Notes under the pieces: model-generated | The model's database searches: none | What the model saw: only the letters and a program-made list of their open reading frames with translations | Told to the model about the DNA's origin: nothing | From: an uncultured Leucothrix sp. | GTDB taxonomy: Bacteria > Pseudomonadota > Gammaproteobacteria > Thiotrichales > Thiotrichaceae | NCBI GenBank assembly: GCA_937923375.1 | Contig: CALAJG010000196.1 | Coordinates: 1 to 9,041, forward strand | DNA length: 9,041 bases | Direction of reading: 5' to 3' | Program-made: the position numbers and the translations under genes | In this document: positions 5,829 through 9,041 of the stretch, one piece after another | Layout of the letters: every line of letters begins with the position of its first letter | Position numbering within the stretch: the stretch's first letter is position 1

Positions 5829-7889
5829 TTATTTAATGTCTGGCTTGCCTTTTACATCAGAAAACGTCGTGCGGCATTTGGGAAACGACGAGCAGCCCCA
5901 AAATTGCTTGTTGGCTTTACTCGTTCGCAGGACTAAATGCCCAACGGCGCAGGCAGGACACTCGATTGGTTTAACGTTGATGTTTAATCCCATGCGTTTG
6001 GCACGGTCAACCTCTTTGGCAATAATCTCATCAACATCGCTGATAAATGCTTGATAATCAATTACCCCAGACTCTATTTGCTTTTGCTTTTCATGCCAGA
6101 GCGCCGTCATATCAGGCTTCACCGCAAAGTCTGGCAGCGCATCATGAAAATCTCGCCCGATCGATGTACTAACGACCTCTCCATTCAGCTCGGTTACAAA
6201 GCCACGGGTAAACAGAGTTTCAATATGTTTATCACGGGTTGCAGGGGTTCCAATTCCCCCTGCTTCATCTTGTTTGGCGATATCTTTTTCCAGCAATAGC
6301 TTTTTTACTGCAGGGTCGGTTACGTAGTCCGCGACCTTTGTAAGGTCCTGTAGCAGTGTTTTCATCGTGTAGCGGGCAGGTGCGGCTGTTAATTGCTCCA
6401 ATACTTTCGAGTCAACAGCCTTGCCGTGATCAAATCGGGTAATCGATGCTAAATTGCCTTGGGAGATTTGATCCAACGCATCTTCATCAGCAATTGATAG
6501 CTCATCTTGACGCCAACCTTTGGATTTATTGGTCTGAGAAACCGACTCAAACTGGTGACCTGCAATATCAAAGACTAGCCTTGTTACATCACTTACTTCG
6601 TCCTGACGAAATTGTGCCGCATAGGCACGCGTAATCAGCTCGTAGATACGAGTTTCATCTTCATCCAACTGTTCAGGCTCAGGCACATTTAAAGTCGGAA
6701 TAATGGCATGATGGGTCGTAACTTTTTCACTGTTAAATGCCCTGCTCCGATGCTGCTTGTCGCATCCTGTCACTAGATCAGGGTAATGGGAAGCTAAGGC
6801 ATCCAGCAATGCAGGAGCCTCTCTAAATCGTTCATTACTCAAATAGCGTGAATCACTGCGATGATATGTAATTGCCATGCACTCATCACGAAGCTTTTGA
6901 GCAATTTCATGCACACGATTCGGTTTGTAGCCGTACAGACCCGCCGCTTCAGCTTGTAAACTTAGCAAACTGTGAGGTAGTGGCGCAGGATTACGTATTT
7001 CAGTAGTAGAGGCTGAAATTAAGGTTGCAGGTTTATCCTTTGTCTCAAGTGCGATGCGCTTGGCTATTGCAAGATCAAGCATCGCATTGTCAGGCATTGT
7101 GTTGTTGCGTGCCTCGCTTACAAAATCTATTTGCTGGTGCCCTGCTACTGATTCATCTGAACTATCTATCCCATCTAAGTCTGGTATGTAATGGCTTTGA
7201 ACCCGTTGGTTTTTAATCTGGATATCCGTAGTCACCTGGTAATAGGTAAGAGCTTCATGGGATTCATGAGTCTTGTCTCTTGCAACAATTAAACCAAGGA
7301 TTGGCGTTTGCACACGCCCTACAGACAACACGCCAATATAGCCTTTTTGTCGGGCAAGCAAGGTGTAAGTTCGGGTTAGATTAAAACCATAGCGTTGATC
7401 ACAGACGGATCTTGCCAATGCTGATAAGGATAGACCACGATAATCCTGATTGCTGCGCATACTCAAGGATGCTTTAAGAATTGCCATCGGGTTATTGTCA
7501 TTAATCAGCAAACGAGCCATGGGTTTTGACTCGAGGCCTGCATACTCAATAACCTCGTCAACAAGACGCTGCCCTTCTGGGTCTGGATCACCTGCGTTTA
7601 CCAATTCATCAGCTTGCTGTGCCAGCTCAATCACCGAAGCTAGCTGTTGTTTATGGCGGTCATCCGGCAGGTAGCTTATGGGCCAGCTCATTGGCAAATC
7701 ATCTAGGGACCAGGTTTCATAACGTTCGTCATATTCCTGAGGATTGCCAAGGCGCAGCAAGTGGCCGGATAACCAAGTTACCTCATCTTCATCAAGTTTA
7801 AACGATGCCCCCTCTGCTACCGCTGGGCCACCTAAGGCCACTGAGATGGATAGCGCGACATCTCTTTTAGGTGCAATAAACAGACGCAT
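5829..7889 (-). CDS. topB: DNA topoisomerase III-like protein (type IA) with altered TOPRIM motifs
   Basis: A 686-residue type IA topoisomerase, close in length and order to E. coli TopB. The start MRLFIA matches the family exactly. TOPRIM acidic residues D101, D103 and E105 lie in AGDPDPEGQRLVDEV. Other family blocks are SGHLL (41-45), the GVLSVGRVQTPILGLIV strand (186-202), the active-site Tyr342 in ITYHRSDSRYL, and EAGGIGTPATRDKHIETL (542-559). A C4 zinc finger (C644, C647, C666, C672) lies at the C-terminus. Two conserved positions are changed: residue 7 is Pro where the family has the catalytic Glu of AEKPS (giving APKRD), and residue 104 is Pro instead of Arg in DPDREG. The frame is intact at both sites. 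Type IA enzymes normally pass single strands and resolve recombination or replication intermediates. Whether this copy still cleaves DNA is unclear. It is the first gene of a minus-strand unit with the membrane peptide and lysozyme. Confidence 0.92.
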   Translation of the reverse strand: MRLFIAPKRDVALSISVALGGPAVAEGASFKLDEDEVTWLSGHLLRLGNPQEYDERYETWSLDDLPMSWPISYLPDDRHKQQLASVIELAQQADELVNAGDPDPEGQRLVDEVIEYAGLESKPMARLLINDNNPMAILKASLSMRSNQDYRGLSLSALARSVCDQRYGFNLTRTYTLLARQKGYIGVLSVGRVQTPILGLIVARDKTHESHEALTYYQVTTDIQIKNQRVQSHYIPDLDGIDSSDESVAGHQQIDFVSEARNNTMPDNAMLDLAIAKRIALETKDKPATLISASTTEIRNPAPLPHSLLSLQAEAAGLYGYKPNRVHEIAQKLRDECMAITYHRSDSRYLSNERFREAPALLDALASHYPDLVTGCDKQHRSRAFNSEKVTTHHAIIPTLNVPEPEQLDEDETRIYELITRAYAAQFRQDEVSDVTRLVFDIAGHQFESVSQTNKSKGWRQDELSIADEDALDQISQGNLASITRFDHGKAVDSKVLEQLTAAPARYTMKTLLQDLTKVADYVTDPAVKKLLLEKDIAKQDEAGGIGTPATRDKHIETLFTRGFVTELNGEVVSTSIGRDFHDALPDFAVKPDMTALWHEKQKQIESGVIDYQAFISDVDEIIAKEVDRAKRMGLNINVKPIECPACAVGHLVLRTSKANKQFWGCSSFPKCRTTFSDVKGKPDIK

Positions 7890-7917
7890 AAGACTCTCAA
7901 GAATTTGGGATGTTTAT

Positions 7918-7945
7918 ATCATACCCGTCTGTCGAAAAATGTCCT
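7918..7945 (-). promoter_or_regulatory. Predicted promoter of the topB-like gene
   Basis: On the minus strand AGGACA (7945-7940) is followed after 16 bases by TATGAT (7923-7918), matching TTGACA at 4/6 and TATAAT at 5/6. Transcription would start near 7911 and give a 5' UTR of about 20 bases, with GAGAG before ATG 7889 as Shine-Dalgarno. It lies just downstream of an intrinsic terminator, consistent with an independent start. Confidence 0.5.
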
Positions 7946-7981
7946 AAAATAAAAAAGCCTCACGGGTAGGGAACCGGAGGC
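7945..7981 (-). terminator. Minus-strand intrinsic terminator upstream of topB-like gene
   Basis: Read on the minus strand, GCCTC plus CGG pairs with CCG plus GAGGC (one bulged base) around an 8-base loop. A T-rich run follows (TTTTTTATTTT, 7956 down to 7946). This is a convincing Rho-independent terminator. No confident minus-strand gene lies directly upstream, so it ends either a small RNA or a small unrecognised ORF, or it insulates or attenuates the topB-like gene. Confidence 0.75.
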
Positions 7982-7985
7982 CTGT

Positions 7986-8036
7986 GCGTACCTGATAGTC
8001 ATCCAGGGCAAAGATGACTATCAGGGTGGTTTACGC
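7986..8036 (-). ncRNA. Structured element: 13-bp inverted repeat with outer 5-bp stem (possible small RNA 3' part)
   Basis: CCTGATAGTCATC (7991-8003) and GATGACTATCAGG (8013-8025) are perfect inverted repeats around a 9-base loop. An outer pair, GCGTA (7986-7990) with TACGC (8032-8036), extends the stem past a 6-base one-sided bulge. On the minus strand this long stem directly precedes the terminator at 7945-7981, the usual order for a small RNA or attenuator leader. A TATAGT -10-like box at 8156-8151 (minus) would give an RNA of roughly 190 bases, but its -35 is weak. It matches no riboswitch I recognise. It could instead be a DNA cruciform or protein-binding site. Confidence 0.4.
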
Positions 8037-8259
8037 TGAAGGATGCAAAGTGCTCGGTTGCTGTCCTTCCGGTATCACGCTTATTTTTATATTGTGTGAC
8101 AATTTCCTTCTTATCCATTTGCGAATAAACGATCTAATTAAGGAGTCACTACTATAACGCCTTGTGTTCTCTTTTTGTATCATTTTTTTCATTAAATTTA
8201 TTTTAGAAAACAAAGTCGAAACATTTACCAATAGCAAAACCATCAGAGAGGATGTTTGG

Positions 8260-8292
8260 GGAGGTGATAAGATGAAAGAAACCAAACACTAG
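8260..8292 (+). CDS. Six-codon leader ORF with near-perfect Shine-Dalgarno
   Basis: GGAGGTGAT (8260-8268) matches the 16S rRNA anti-Shine-Dalgarno over nine bases. It stands at ideal distance from ATG 8272, which opens MKETKH followed by TAG (8290-8292). The TAG overlaps the AGGA (8291-8294) serving the DUF2007 start at 8303, so the two ORFs could be coupled. The frame is also open upstream to 8158, allowing a 42-residue hydrophobic variant from GTG 8164, but that start lacks a suitably spaced ribosome site. Function as a leader peptide is inferred. Confidence 0.4.
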   Translation, partial: GGDKMKETKH

Positions 8293-8302
8293 GAAACGTA
8301 AC

Positions 8303-8611
8303 ATGAAACTCGTCTACACGCATGAAAATACTGCCATCGTTCAAAACGCCAAAAACTTACTTGAGAATAATGGTATTAAGGTAATTTTAAAAAATGAGTT
8401 TGCCTCAGGGGGAGCGGGTGATTTAGTGCCCGCTGAAACGTGGCCTGAGGTATACGTGCTCAATAAACATGACTACACTCGCGCGGTTGAGTTAGTCTCA
8501 GCGCTGTCCAACAAAGCGAATGAACCGGATTGGTTTTGCGAAAGCTGCAAAGAACCCAACGGAGCCATGTTTGAGAGCTGCTGGAATTGTCAGGCGGTGC
8601 CAGTGAGTTAG
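8303..8611 (+). CDS. DUF2007-domain protein with C-terminal zinc ribbon
   Basis: A 102-residue cytoplasmic protein. Residues 1-70 match the DUF2007 pattern: MKLVYTHENTAIVQNAKNLL, then a Gly-rich turn in NEFASGGAGDLVP and a WPEVYVLN strand. The fold is a small alpha/beta domain sometimes annotated as putative signal-transducing. Residues 77-98 form a zinc ribbon with Cys79, Cys82, Cys93 and Cys96 (WFCESC and SCWNC). AGGA at 8291-8294 precedes the ATG by eight bases, and the start fits the family N-terminus. The biological role of this family is not established. It is preceded by a leader with a strong ribosome site and mini-ORF, and it converges on the EAL gene with 27 bases between stops and no terminator hairpin. 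Confidence 0.9.
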   Translation: MKLVYTHENTAIVQNAKNLLENNGIKVILKNEFASGGAGDLVPAETWPEVYVLNKHDYTRAVELVSALSNKANEPDWFCESCKEPNGAMFESCWNCQAVPVS

Positions 8612-8638
8612 AATTGGGAAGGGAGGCACTTACCAGTC

Positions 8639-9041
8639 TTATGCCGCTTGATCGGCCACCGAGAGAAGTGTGCAGCTTTTTTCGAACGGAAGTCCTTTAT
8701 TATGCAAAAAGCCTTGTGAATACTGACAGCCCATTTCCAATAGAGCCTGCCTGATTTCAGGGGTTTGAATGCCTTCACAGATTATTTGTTTTTCCAAGCC
8801 CAGCGATAAATCAATCAACGACTTAACAATAAGATGCATGCCCGGGTCATCAAGAATTTTTGACGTAAAACTCTCATCAATTTTCAAGCTATCAAATGGG
8901 ATTCGTCTCAGATGAGACAGATTTGCAAATCCGGTACCAAAATCATCAAGGGATATCTTGATCCCAGCGTCATGAATTAATTCAAGCTGTTGTTGAATCT
9001 GTTCAAAGGAGCGATCAAACACGATTGATTCTGTGATTTCA
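8639..9041 (-). CDS. EAL-domain cyclic-di-GMP phosphodiesterase, C-terminal part
   Basis: The 3' part of an EAL-domain protein. The frame stays open to the window edge and begins EITES, the conserved metal-ligand block of EAL domains, so the GTG at 9022 is not the start. Following blocks are DDFGTGFANLSHLRRIPFD (two Asp metal ligands), LKIDESF (catalytic Lys), CEGIQT (usually EGVET) and GCQYSQGFLHNKGLPFE near the end. These residues hydrolyse cyclic-di-GMP to pGpG in active members, so the visible part looks catalytically competent. The second Glu of EGVET is Gln here. The first Glu, generally taken as the functional one, is kept. Any sensory, PAS or GGDEF domain would lie outside the window. 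About 17 residues follow the domain before TAA. Confidence 0.93.
   Translation of the reverse strand, partial: EITESIVFDRSFEQIQQQLELIHDAGIKISLDDFGTGFANLSHLRRIPFDSLKIDESFTSKILDDPGMHLIVKSLIDLSLGLEKQIICEGIQTPEIRQALLEMGCQYSQGFLHNKGLPFEKSCTLLSVADQAA

Larger units (their letters stand above)
7890..8302. other. 413-base intergenic region between topB-like and DUF2007 genes
   Basis: Contents in order: the minus-strand promoter (7918-7945), the intrinsic terminator (7945-7981), the inverted-repeat element (7986-8036), a stretch with two weak overlapping minus-strand ORFs (ending at 8031 and 7999), a very AT-rich stretch (about 8150-8240), and a strong plus-strand ribosome-binding site with a six-codon ORF (8260-8292). 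The opposing boxes TATAAC (plus, 8153-8158) and TATAGT (minus, 8156-8151) overlap. No well-supported protein gene of normal length was found. Confidence 0.6.

Noticed and set aside
4780..7889. Intact prophage or conjugative element
   Set aside because: No integrase, relaxase, capsid, tail or attachment-site repeats are visible in the window, so only an isolated cassette or remnant can be claimed.
7986..8036. Inverted repeat as an integron attC site, or insertion-sequence terminal repeat
   Set aside because: No attC core motifs, no transposase or integrase nearby and no target-site duplication seen.
7999..8118. 39-codon minus-strand ORF beginning MDKKEIVTQYKNKR
   Set aside because: It looks fairly protein-like, and its start faintly recalls GIY-YIG family N-termini. 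It has no ribosome-binding site, ends inside the inverted repeat and is too short to support.
8031..8285. 84-codon minus-strand ORF with TTG start, and its shorter basic versions from internal ATGs
   Set aside because: No Shine-Dalgarno at any candidate start, composition dictated by AT-rich DNA, and overlap with the plus-strand leader. It remains a weak possibility because a minus-strand terminator lies downstream.

Overview
The window looks like chromosomal DNA of a moderately AT-rich gammaproteobacterium, probably a free-living aquatic one. The evidence is the E. coli-like layout of the topoisomerase III, a DUF2007 zinc-ribbon protein, a cyclic-di-GMP (EAL) enzyme, and many small proteins with Sec signal peptides. 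Genus cannot be settled from sequence alone. No tRNA, rRNA, CRISPR array, insertion sequence or integrase was seen.

Layout. (1) 1-818, plus strand: the 3' part of a metallo-beta-lactamase-fold hydrolase. (2) 990-1829, plus: a secreted Gln/Arg/His-rich low-complexity protein, preceded by a leader with a CsrA-like hairpin and followed by a strong intrinsic terminator. (3) 2024-2431, plus: a small exported helical protein whose stop codon overlaps that of the next, convergent unit. (4) 4017-2428, minus: a two-gene unit of an exported ankyrin-repeat protein and an exported GlcG/HbpS-type (DUF336) protein, abutting as TGA|ATG. (5) 4267-4770, plus: an exported protein of unknown function. (6) 7889-4780, minus: a topoisomerase III-like protein, then a 31-residue single-span membrane peptide at 5644-5739, then a GH24 lysozyme with a C-terminal membrane extension. 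(7) 7890-8302: a structured intergenic region with an orphan minus-strand terminator, a 13-bp inverted repeat, and a plus-strand six-codon leader ORF with a near-perfect Shine-Dalgarno. (8) 8303-8611, plus: a DUF2007 zinc-ribbon protein. (9) 9041-8639, minus: the C-terminal part of an EAL-domain phosphodiesterase.

The most interesting block is 4780-7889. The topoisomerase III-like protein keeps the active-site tyrosine, the TOPRIM acidic residues and the C4 zinc finger. It has Pro where the family has the invariant N-terminal catalytic Glu (residue 7), and Pro for the Arg of DPDREG (residue 104). Downstream, the 31-residue membrane peptide and the lysozyme resemble a minimal lysis or cell-wall-opening cassette with no surrounding phage structural genes. 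This could be a mobile-element or prophage remnant, or an uncharacterised accessory system. That reading is inference from gene order and motifs.

The ankyrin plus HbpS-like pair suggests an exported heme-handling unit, by analogy with ankyrin proteins linked to catalase hemylation. The 7890-8302 region has more structure than its two flanking genes need, and may produce a small minus-strand RNA.
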